Made by a program: the position numbers and the translations under genes. The notes below the pieces were generated by a model, which was given only the letters and a program-made list of their open reading frames with translations, had not been told where the DNA came from and did no database searches. From Halpernia humi (GTDB taxonomy: Bacteria; Bacteroidota; Bacteroidia; Flavobacteriales; Weeksellaceae), in contig NZ_FNUS01000004.1 of NCBI RefSeq assembly GCF_900108025.1, positions 124,001 to 188,000 on the forward strand: a stretch of 64,000 bases of DNA, read 5' to 3'. Each line of letters begins with the position of its first letter. The stretch's first letter is position 1. This document shows positions 35,188 through 42,724 of the stretch, one piece after another.

Positions 35188-35988
35188 CTATTTAAGTCCT
35201 GTTTTGTAAGTGTTATCAAGTTTGTTATGAATAATTGTAGCTACAACCAATACTTCAGTCATTTCTGAAAGTTGAGTGTCTTCTAATATTTTCGGGTTAT
35301 GCGCTTTTGGATTTCGGTACATAGAAAAAAATCCTTTACAGAAGTTGCCGAAACCCTTATGCTCACTTTCTTCGCTTGGATTATTCAGCATATTAAAAGC
35401 AAGCATAGGTCTTTTGTCTTTTCCTAAAGCAAAACAATCATCAACCAGATCTACTCCATCTGAAGTATAGCCACTTTTCTGCCTAAGTCTTTCCGCAACA
35501 CTTTTTGTGATTTCTAGTATAGAGTGAAAATAATTTTCTTTCAGCCATTCGGCTTCGCAGTATGGTAAAATTTCTGAATGAACTCCGATACCGTGTACTT
35601 TTTCTTTGATTTTAAGTGACCTGCTTTTAGCTTCTGAAATGGTTTTAGCCTTTTCAACTAGTCGGGGTTGTCCGGTTTTATCAATTTCTATCCCTTCGTA
35701 AACTAATTTTTCATTGATAGTTGTTCTGTCTCTTTCAAATTCGTCTTCGGAATTATATCTTTTAGGATTTAATAACCTAACTACAAATGCCAATACATTA
35801 TTTCCACAATTGTCTTGTATTTGCTTTTCTTTTAATGCATAAAAAAGTCTGTCGGTTTTGTTTGTACCAATTTGCGATTGAGAAATATTAGCACCAGCTA
35901 AATGTTCTGTGATTTTTGTATGCGTTAATAGATTTGATATAATGTCAGATATATTTCGCAAGGTTATGTCATCAAAGGATTTTGTCAT
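35188..35988 (-). CDS. TIGR02391 family (HEPN-like) protein
   Basis: A 266-aa protein of the TIGR02391/Ymh family often found in defence islands. The C-terminal region has FFSMYRNPKAHNPK, with RNPKAH at residues 225-230 matching the R-x4-H motif of HEPN RNases. The preceding VKDCFALGKD-type helix region and GFGNFCKGFF are also family marks. It is convergent to the PLD operon and shares its terminator. It may be a toxin or effector RNase. Confidence 0.8.
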   Translation of the reverse strand: MTKSFDDITLRNISDIISNLLTHTKITEHLAGANISQSQIGTNKTDRLFYALKEKQIQDNCGNNVLAFVVRLLNPKRYNSEDEFERDRTTINEKLVYEGIEIDKTGQPRLVEKAKTISEAKSRSLKIKEKVHGIGVHSEILPYCEAEWLKENYFHSILEITKSVAERLRQKSGYTSDGVDLVDDCFALGKDKRPMLAFNMLNNPSEESEHKGFGNFCKGFFSMYRNPKAHNPKILEDTQLSEMTEVLVVATIIHNKLDNTYKTGLK

Positions 35989-35998
35989 TTAAAAATGA

Positions 35999-36271
35999 TT
36001 AATTCTGTTTCTGGATTTCCATGTTTTGGATTTCCCTATCTTTTTTCTCACGAGAATAAACCCAAAGTGATAAAAGTCCAAATATAATCAATCCATAAGC
36101 TATCCATTTACCAACCTTTTCAATAAATTTAATGAAAACCGAACTTTCATAAGATGAAAAACCTTCGGCTCCCATCGGACCACGCCTGTAAAACTTTCGT
36201 CGGTTAAGCCAATAGCGAAGTCCTAAACCTGCAATCAAAAATATTATTCCTATAACCAATGATGCGACCAT
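35999..36271 (-). CDS. Small membrane protein at the end of the tra operon
   Basis: 90 aa with two hydrophobic helices (about residues 3-18 and 55-70) and a basic loop RRKFYRRGPMGAEG between them. No known function. It starts 68 bp after the tra terminator, so it is probably separate from the transfer operon, and ends 10 bp before the HEPN-like gene's start on the same strand. Confidence 0.65.
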   Translation of the reverse strand: MVASLVIGIIFLIAGLGLRYWLNRRKFYRRGPMGAEGFSSYESSVFIKFIEKVGKWIAYGLIIFGLLSLWVYSREKKDREIQNMEIQKQN

Positions 36272-36338
36272 AACAAAACACTTAAAATCTACTTTTTAAA
36301 TTTACAAAAAAAAACAGTTTTAATATCCCTTAAAAAGA

Positions 36339-36366
36339 GAAATCCTGCTTTTTGTGGCAGGATTTC
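36339..36366 (-). terminator. Terminator of the tra operon
   Basis: Inverted repeat GAAATCCTGC/GCAGGATTTC with a short loop just after traQ, with a T-rich tail on the minus strand. Confidence 0.8.
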
Positions 36367-36373
36367 ATTGTTT

Positions 36374-36823
36374 TTAATCAGCACTATTAAACTGAAAACT
36401 TATCTGTTTTTCATTTCCAAAGCTGTCCGAAATCCAAACATCAAAGGATTGCGAAACGGCAGATGTTGAAGTATAGTACAACCGAAATTGCTCTGTGGGT
36501 AATGGGTATAAATCGTTCGGTAAATATGGTTGCTCATCGTAATACCGCAATATGCCTTGTCCGTCAAATTGGAAATAGCGAAGAAAATACTGTGTGTTGC
36601 TGTAATTGCCTGTTCGCTGTATGTCAATGCGTATTTCTACCGTTTGTCCATTGGCTACATCTTTTGGAACTGGCATCACGTTTACCTCGAAAGGAAAATC
36701 GTTCTGTATTTCGAGTTCATCATCTTTACTACAAGATACTAAAGTTACCGAAGCTGTTAGGATTGCCAGCATTACATATATCGGCACTAATCCTATTCTG
36801 AATTTATTAAATATAGCTATCAT
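36374..36823 (-). CDS. traQ: Conjugative transposon protein TraQ (DUF3872)
   Basis: A 149-aa lipoprotein-like protein: membrane helix and Cys in ILTASVTLVSCSKDDE, then a beta-rich domain with FPFEVNVMPVPKDVANGQTV, characteristic of DUF3872. Part of the Bacteroidetes transfer apparatus. Last gene of the tra operon here, 13 bp after traO. The traP gene, normally between traO and traQ in CTnDOT, is absent. Confidence 0.88.
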   Translation of the reverse strand: MIAIFNKFRIGLVPIYVMLAILTASVTLVSCSKDDELEIQNDFPFEVNVMPVPKDVANGQTVEIRIDIQRTGNYSNTQYFLRYFQFDGQGILRYYDEQPYLPNDLYPLPTEQFRLYYTSTSAVSQSFDVWISDSFGNEKQISFQFNSAD

Positions 36824-36835
36824 TGTTTTAAGTTT

Positions 36836-37396
36836 TTAAAAATTAAACCTTAATCCCACACCTGCGGATGGTCGGAATTGCTCTAAGTCCGTACCCCAAA
36901 ATACTTTTGTGCGTCCTTGCAGGATTAACACAAAACGGTCTGATAGATATGTTTCAAGAGTGAGCCGTCCACCAGCTCCGTAGATGAAGTTATCCTCGCT
37001 CAAAATCTTTGCTCCGTCATACAACATCGCTTCGCCACGATTGATGCTTTCATAACCGACAACACCTGTTATTCCGAAGTTCAGCGTAATGTTTTTACGA
37101 GCATCGCCCAAAAGGAAGAAACTGTAGCCGCCTTCGGAAGTGTAGGTTTCCTGCGGTATGCGGAGGTCTTTGTAGTCGTGGTATTGGTGGGTGTATTCCA
37201 ATGCCCAAAGCTGATAGTTCCCGTTTTTACCGTTCACGGTCATTCCAATATTGAGGTAATAATCATTACCAATTTTATCTTTGGATACTACACCTGTACT
37301 TACTTCCAGTCCTTTCTGTTTTGGGAGCATTCTTTGTGCCTGTGTAACCGTGATGGCCATCAAGATGAGCATCACGGTATAGATATACTTTTTCAT
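36836..37396 (-). CDS. traO: Conjugative transposon protein TraO
   Basis: A 186-aa outer-membrane-type protein with a signal peptide (cut after VTQAQ) and an alternating beta pattern ending in a terminal Phe (RPSAGVGLRFNF), as in beta-barrels. TraO of CTnDOT-type elements. It is 21 bp after traN. Confidence 0.88.
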   Translation of the reverse strand: MKKYIYTVMLILMAITVTQAQRMLPKQKGLEVSTGVVSKDKIGNDYYLNIGMTVNGKNGNYQLWALEYTHQYHDYKDLRIPQETYTSEGGYSFFLLGDARKNITLNFGITGVVGYESINRGEAMLYDGAKILSEDNFIYGAGGRLTLETYLSDRFVLILQGRTKVFWGTDLEQFRPSAGVGLRFNF

Positions 37397-37416
37397 ATTA
37401 TTGGATTAAAATGTTA

Positions 37417-38310
37417 TTAAAATTTTAGGTGCATATCGTTTATTAAACGAGCTTTTATCAAATCCGAATTTTCTACCTGCAAAGTTTGATGTCTGCCACC
37501 GTTCTTCTCGAAAATCTCAATCAACAGTACCTTGTCATCGGCAATGGTAAATTGGTCTAACAGGAACACGTTTTGTTCGGTTAGTTTCCCGCCAATCTCG
37601 TCCAAAGGCTTGTAAGTTCTGAGGGGTATCATCGGGCGTTCTTGTACCACAGTACGTTTGGCTACCTTTTTATCTACTACTTTGAAATTGATAAAATCAA
37701 TCTGGAAAGGCACATTGGTTTTATTTCTCAATTCCGTATGGAAATAGTATTTGCCGTTGTGGATATAAATGCCTTTGAGAATAAACTGAATGCCGAAACT
37801 CTTAGCCCCAATGTGCTTTACAATCCGATTATCATTTTTGTAAATTGTTTCTAATAGCAAGCCTGCTAGTGAAGGCGAATTATTGCCCAATTCTTCAAAA
37901 AGCACATCGTTTCCATTGGCTTTATCCACTGCCTTTTGCATTGTAAGTAGGTCGTAGCTCATTGCCTCCGGGTAAGAACTGTAATACACATTAAAGCTGT
38001 AAAAACGTCCGTCATTCGTAATGACCGAAAAATTGGTTTCAGGTTCGAAATCCCTTACCGTTGCTTTTACACGCAACACGTTTTCCGCATCTTCTGCTTT
38101 TCCTGCAATTAGATATTCGCTTCCCAAATCCACATAACGGATAGCGGTCGGAAAAATCAAGTGCGAAGTTTTATCGTAGGTAACTTCCATTTTATACGGT
38201 TCTATCTTGCCTAATGCAAGCGGAGTTCTGATGCTGTCTTGTGCAAAAGATTGTACGGCAAAGCCGAGTATCAGGACAATTGCCCAAAAGGTTTTTAAAT
38301 GATTTTTCAT
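37417..38310 (-). CDS. traN: Conjugative transposon protein TraN
   Basis: A 297-aa secreted protein (signal peptide ending AVQSFAQ). It carries the VirB9-like DUF4138 pattern: a beta-domain with SVITNDGRFYSFNVYYSSYP and ENKYFHTELRNKTNVPFQID-type C-terminal strand repeats. Expected in the outer-membrane core of the transfer channel. Confidence 0.9.
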   Translation of the reverse strand: MKNHLKTFWAIVLILGFAVQSFAQDSIRTPLALGKIEPYKMEVTYDKTSHLIFPTAIRYVDLGSEYLIAGKAEDAENVLRVKATVRDFEPETNFSVITNDGRFYSFNVYYSSYPEAMSYDLLTMQKAVDKANGNDVLFEELGNNSPSLAGLLLETIYKNDNRIVKHIGAKSFGIQFILKGIYIHNGKYYFHTELRNKTNVPFQIDFINFKVVDKKVAKRTVVQERPMIPLRTYKPLDEIGGKLTEQNVFLLDQFTIADDKVLLIEIFEKNGGRHQTLQVENSDLIKARLINDMHLKF

Positions 38311-38334
38311 TATTAAAATTATTTGAGTTCAACA

Positions 38335-39684
38335 TTATTTTTTAGATACCAAGAAGACTTGATATCCTGCTTTCAGCGTAACTTTTGGGGTTCTTACCTT
38401 TTTGGCGAAGTAGCCCGAAATTCCCTGTACCACGCCACGACTAAGGTCTGCTGCAACCTGCTGTCCAGCATTTTGCGTGAGCATTACGCTTGTTCCGCCT
38501 GTCTGGCTCATATTGCCTGCCATTTCGGTAAGGGCATTCATTTCCGGCGAATATGGAACGTACAAGCCTTGCTGTCCGTCCAAATCGTAAATGGTTATAT
38601 CTACCGGGATGATATTGCCCTCCAGTTCTATCGAGGTAACTTTTAGTTGTAAACGCCCTCCCTGAAATTTCGCATTAGCCGTTAAAATCGTTCCTTTTGG
38701 AATGGTACGGCTCGGTGTTTTTGCAGGCTCTAATAATCGTAAACGCACACCTGTTTCGCCAACTACTGTTTGGGCATCGTGTACACAGGCTTTGATACTG
38801 TTTTTGGGTTGTGCCATTTGTTCCACAGAACCAGCGGTATAAAACCCACGGTTCTTTGTTTCGCTCCAATCCGCTAAAAAAGCACTGTCCGATGGTTCAC
38901 GGTAAAGGGTTGATACTGTATTTTTTCTTGCTGATGTGAACGATACAAAATGCTCTTTTTGGTTAGTAGCCATAGCACTAATAGCATCCGGAACAGCACC
39001 ATTAGCAGGTGTTGAATTTTCGGTATTCGCATTTTTTGGCAGATACTTTGCTGCCATTTCATAGGATTTCTCCATTAGCTTCAATTGGTCATCAACTGTG
39101 GCCACAGGTGGCACATCCTTTTCTGATAATTTTTCTTTCAATTCGTCCACCTGCTTACGCAGTTCCATTGTTTCAGCGTTATCATCTTGATAAAAGGAAC
39201 TCAATGCGCTTTGGCTATTTCGATAGCTGTTCAAAGCAGGGTTACTGCTTCTTGCCGAATTTCTCCCACTACCGCCAAAGCTGTTGTTTTCCTCTTCTTC
39301 ATTAAACGGTTCGTCGGTTGGCTCTTCTTTGTCTTCTGTATTCCAGTAGTCTGAAAGTGTAGCCAATGCATTGCGTTTTTCCTGCTCTTTGCGTTCGAGC
39401 ATTTCCTGTTCATACGCCTTGCCTTTGTCGGCAGGCATTCCAGTTCCAGTAGCCTCTGGTACCGCATCGTTCAGCCCTACATTTTCAATTGTCTTTTTGT
39501 CTTCGGATGGTTTAAATATGAGGTACATACAACCCACGAAAACAATCGCCATTAAGCCGAAAATTAAGGGCTTTTTGAGCTTCTCCTTATTATTCTGTGT
39601 GCCGTCTTGCAACACATCAGCAGTTGCTGTCGAGTTCCCCTCCGTTACCCGAACAACCGATTTTTTGTTCTCATTTTCTTTCAT
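38335..39684 (-). CDS. traM: Conjugative transposon protein TraM
   Basis: A 449-aa VirB10-like protein: cytoplasmic N-terminus, one membrane helix (about residues 38-58, LIFGLMAIVFVGCMYLIF), a long Ser/Asn/Glu-rich linker, and a C-terminal beta domain (GTILTANAKFQGGRLQLKV). It spans the periplasm and links both membranes of the secretion machine. It overlaps traL by 14 bp. Confidence 0.92.
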   Translation of the reverse strand: MKENENKKSVVRVTEGNSTATADVLQDGTQNNKEKLKKPLIFGLMAIVFVGCMYLIFKPSEDKKTIENVGLNDAVPEATGTGMPADKGKAYEQEMLERKEQEKRNALATLSDYWNTEDKEEPTDEPFNEEEENNSFGGSGRNSARSSNPALNSYRNSQSALSSFYQDDNAETMELRKQVDELKEKLSEKDVPPVATVDDQLKLMEKSYEMAAKYLPKNANTENSTPANGAVPDAISAMATNQKEHFVSFTSARKNTVSTLYREPSDSAFLADWSETKNRGFYTAGSVEQMAQPKNSIKACVHDAQTVVGETGVRLRLLEPAKTPSRTIPKGTILTANAKFQGGRLQLKVTSIELEGNIIPVDITIYDLDGQQGLYVPYSPEMNALTEMAGNMSQTGGTSVMLTQNAGQQVAADLSRGVVQGISGYFAKKVRTPKVTLKAGYQVFLVSKK

Positions 39685-39958
39685 AAATTTGATTTTTTAA
39701 AATTGTTGATACACTATCCTGCAATCTTGCAGGACTTCCATTTTTTTTGAGGACAGGATTTTCGATATGCTCTATGATCATATCGTTTCCAGACTTTGAG
39801 GTATCGTACCAGACTTTGAAAATTACACCTGTGGTAAGCAGTAGATATCCCACAAAAAAGTACAGGGTATATTGGTGCTGCTTGCGCACTGGCAATGCCT
39901 GCCAACGTTCGTCGAGCTTATCAAAATACCTATCCATATTTGCTCTTAGTTTTTTCAT
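39671..39958 (-). CDS. traL: Conjugative transposon protein TraL (DUF3989)
   Basis: A 95-aa protein with one membrane helix (YTLYFFVGYLLLTTGVIFKV) and a polar tail. Position between TraK and TraM and size fit TraL. Confidence 0.85.
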   Translation of the reverse strand: MKKLRANMDRYFDKLDERWQALPVRKQHQYTLYFFVGYLLLTTGVIFKVWYDTSKSGNDMIIEHIENPVLKKNGSPARLQDSVSTILKNQIYERK

Positions 39959-39981
39959 ACTCTTAATTTTTTATGATGATG

Positions 39982-40410
39982 TTAGAGCTTGAACCGCTTG
40001 GAGATTTTACCCACATTTTGCTTTTGTTCATCATTAACCAAAGCAATAACCTCAACTGCATTGGGTACGACTATTAAAGAGAGGTTTGTCAGTTCCGATT
40101 TTTTTAGCAATTGCCCAAATTGGTCTTTTCTTGCCACCTCCATTCTGTTGAGTGAGAATTTGCCGTTCAGATAATTTACCCACATACTGCATTCTACACT
40201 TGGCTTGTCTTCTCCCGACCATTGTAGGTAGCCTGTCAACAACAAGTCTTGTTTAGGCAAAGTATCTGCACCTTTTTGGCAGCTTTCAAGGTAATCGCTG
40301 ATACTTTCTTTCAGCTTTCCGGCATACGCACCCTGCGTATGAAAATAGCCGTTATATCCTTTTTCTGTAAGGATTTTTGCGAACGTGTTTAAATCTGATA
40401 ATGTTTCCAT
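39982..40410 (-). CDS. Extra hypothetical gene in the tra operon
   Basis: 142 aa, soluble, starting METLSDLNTFAKILTEKGYNGYF. It sits between traK and traL, 11 bp after traK and 23 bp before traL, so it is co-expressed with the secretion genes. It is not one of the canonical CTnDOT Tra proteins, and I recognise no domain. Similar inserted genes occur in flavobacterial elements, but the role is unknown. Confidence 0.7.
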   Translation of the reverse strand: METLSDLNTFAKILTEKGYNGYFHTQGAYAGKLKESISDYLESCQKGADTLPKQDLLLTGYLQWSGEDKPSVECSMWVNYLNGKFSLNRMEVARKDQFGQLLKKSELTNLSLIVVPNAVEVIALVNDEQKQNVGKISKRFKL

Positions 40411-40421
40411 AAGATTGTTTT

Positions 40422-41045
40422 TTAGCGTTCGATGACTTCTATATCCCTGTTTTCCACGACTGCAAATTTTTCGATATTGAAGCCTTGTGGGTTGTTGTCA
40501 GAGCGAACGGAGTTGACTAGGTAGCAGGAAGTAATTAAGTTACGTCTGGTTACATTGCTTGACCGAATGATGAATTGTTTTGCATAGGTTCGTACCGCAT
40601 AAGGATGGGTATCGAAATTGCAGACCACACTATCTACTTCGATGCGTTGCTGTACGTTTCCTGATATAATACGACTGTAATAGCCTTTTTCTGACAAGTC
40701 TTTATAGTAGTCGAAGGCACTTTTGTCGGCAAGATTGAATGCCCTGCTCATATTGCTTTCTATAGCGTTTTTGTCGGGAGCAAGTGTAAAAAACAGCTCG
40801 TGAAAACGTCTGACGTGTTCCCTTGCTTCCACAGGTCGGTTGATACTTGCATCTTGCGATAAGGCAAGCATCAAAGATTTGCCGTTATCCAATACATAGA
40901 TTTTTTGGCGTTGTTCTTCTGCAAAGCGGTAGGACTGCCATACGGCATATCCTACCACGCCAATACAGAGAACCGCAAACACAATGGCATATAGTCTTAT
41001 CTGCCTAAAGCTGTTTTCGATATTTCTTAGCGTTTTAAATTCCAT
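40422..41045 (-). CDS. traK: Conjugative transposon protein TraK
   Basis: A 207-aa VirB8-like protein: a short cytoplasmic segment, one membrane helix (YAIVFAVLCIGVVGYAVW) and a periplasmic domain with motif EFFTLAPDKNAIESNM-like text. Inner-membrane assembly factor of the channel. It is 19 bp after traJ. Confidence 0.92.
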   Translation of the reverse strand: MEFKTLRNIENSFRQIRLYAIVFAVLCIGVVGYAVWQSYRFAEEQRQKIYVLDNGKSLMLALSQDASINRPVEAREHVRRFHELFFTLAPDKNAIESNMSRAFNLADKSAFDYYKDLSEKGYYSRIISGNVQQRIEVDSVVCNFDTHPYAVRTYAKQFIIRSSNVTRRNLITSCYLVNSVRSDNNPQGFNIEKFAVVENRDIEVIER

Positions 41046-41064
41046 TTTTTTGAATGATTTATTG

Positions 41065-42060
41065 TTATTTATTCATCAGTTTACCGCCGATGTTTCCTAC
41101 TGTAGATCCTGCACCAGCACCCGCAAGGTTTCCTGCCTTCATCGCTGTTTGATTTACATTACGAGTAAAGTTTCCTGCACCTCCGGCTTGGATTACCCAA
41201 CCTGTTACTGTTGGAATTGTGAAGTAGCCAACGATACCGATAATCATAAAGATGATGTACACCGTATTGCTCGTATCGGGTATGTAGGTCGGGTCGGCAA
41301 GCATTGCTATATCCCTTTCCAGTATGAGGGATTGTATTCTTGCCAGCATCGAGCTGAACAAATCGGAAACAGGAAGCCAGAGATATACGCTGACATATCT
41401 CGTGATCCACTGTGTGAGCGTGGACTGAAATCCGTCCCAAACGGAAATAGCAAAAGCTATTGGTCCGAGTATCGAAAGGACTATCAGGAAAAATGTTCGT
41501 ATGGTATCAATAACTAAAGCCGCCGCCTGAAAGAGTATTTCCAATAAATTGCGAAACCAATCCTTTATTGCTTTCTCTATCTTGTAGGCTTGCCTGTCCA
41601 TATACATTCCTGCCATTGTACCAACGTCCGATGGCGACCAGCCCAATTCATCCAGCTTTTTATCAAACTCTTCGTCTGATGCCATATAGGCGGTTTCGGG
41701 ATTTCGTACCATTGCTTCGTATTCCAATTGGTCTTTCTGTTGCTGGAGTTGGTTGAGGTCAAGCACCTGGTCTTCGAGTATGGCGTGAGTTCCTGTAACT
41801 ACCGGGCTTAATACTGCATTAATGGTTCCCAACACGATGGTTGGAAAGAACATTATACAAAGACCCAGAGCGAATGGACGCAGTAACGGAAACACATCGA
41901 TAGGCTCGGCTCGGCTTAAAGCCTGCCAAACCTTTAATGCTACATAGAACAACGCACCCAATCCCGCCAATCCTTTAGCCACAGCCGCCATATCACCTGC
42001 AAGCGGCATCATATCGTCGTAAAGTGAACGAAGGAGTTCGTGAAGATTATCCCATTCCAT
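41065..42060 (-). CDS. traJ: Conjugative transposon protein TraJ
   Basis: A 331-aa VirB6-like inner-membrane protein with several hydrophobic helices (for example LAGLGALFYVALKVW, FALGLCIMFFPTIVLGTI, FFLIVLSILGPIAFAISVW). The C-terminus is Gly/Ala/Thr-rich. It directly follows traI (2 bp). Confidence 0.92.
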   Translation of the reverse strand: MEWDNLHELLRSLYDDMMPLAGDMAAVAKGLAGLGALFYVALKVWQALSRAEPIDVFPLLRPFALGLCIMFFPTIVLGTINAVLSPVVTGTHAILEDQVLDLNQLQQQKDQLEYEAMVRNPETAYMASDEEFDKKLDELGWSPSDVGTMAGMYMDRQAYKIEKAIKDWFRNLLEILFQAAALVIDTIRTFFLIVLSILGPIAFAISVWDGFQSTLTQWITRYVSVYLWLPVSDLFSSMLARIQSLILERDIAMLADPTYIPDTSNTVYIIFMIIGIVGYFTIPTVTGWVIQAGGAGNFTRNVNQTAMKAGNLAGAGAGSTVGNIGGKLMNK

Positions 42061-42062
42061 TT

Positions 42063-42695
42063 TTACCAGTATTTTTGGTTAGAAGTTCCGTAGAGTTCAA
42101 GAACTCTCTGTGCGTCGTTTTTCTTTTTCGCTCTTAGGTAGCTTACAGAAATGTTCTTATTAGTGTAGTAGCGTACAAGGCTGTGGTAATCCTTTACCTC
42201 TTTGTACACACGATCAATAATATCCATACGCTCTTTGTCGTTTAGCGAAAGGCTTGAAGAGGTTATAATTTGCTTCAATTCTTTCAGCAGTTCGGTACTT
42301 TCATTGAGCAGTGCCGAATAACCATTGCCGATTGCAACCAATTCCTGTGGTGTGAAATTGGGATCGTTCATCATTTTTCCAAAGTTCTGAACATATATTT
42401 CGGACACATCGCCTACCAACAATACGGTTTGCTGTACTTTACGGGCATCTTTCACAAGGTTGTTGATAGCTTTTAGCTTGTCGTAATATTCCTTGCCCTG
42501 ATCGTACACTTTTTTCACTTCGTTGAAGTTCTTTACGACATTGCTCACGGTGGAAGAAGTCTGTATGATTTCGTTCGCACTGTTGATAATTCCTGATGCC
42601 AGATTTGCAGGGTCAGTTACTACAAATTGAGCTTTCGCTGACGGTGCTACGGCGAGCATTAGTGCCGTACACACCAGATACAATACTTTTTTCAT
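42063..42695 (-). CDS. traI: Conjugative transposon protein TraI (DUF4141)
   Basis: A 210-aa exported protein (signal peptide ending PSAKAQ) with the DUF4141 core: VVTDPANLASGIINSANEI, then helices with YDQGKEYYDKL. It is the VirB5-like slot of the operon. Confidence 0.9.
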   Translation of the reverse strand: MKKVLYLVCTALMLAVAPSAKAQFVVTDPANLASGIINSANEIIQTSSTVSNVVKNFNEVKKVYDQGKEYYDKLKAINNLVKDARKVQQTVLLVGDVSEIYVQNFGKMMNDPNFTPQELVAIGNGYSALLNESTELLKELKQIITSSSLSLNDKERMDIIDRVYKEVKDYHSLVRYYTNKNISVSYLRAKKKNDAQRVLELYGTSNQKYW

Positions 42696-42724
42696 TGTTT
42701 CTGAATTTTTAAATTGTTAATTGA

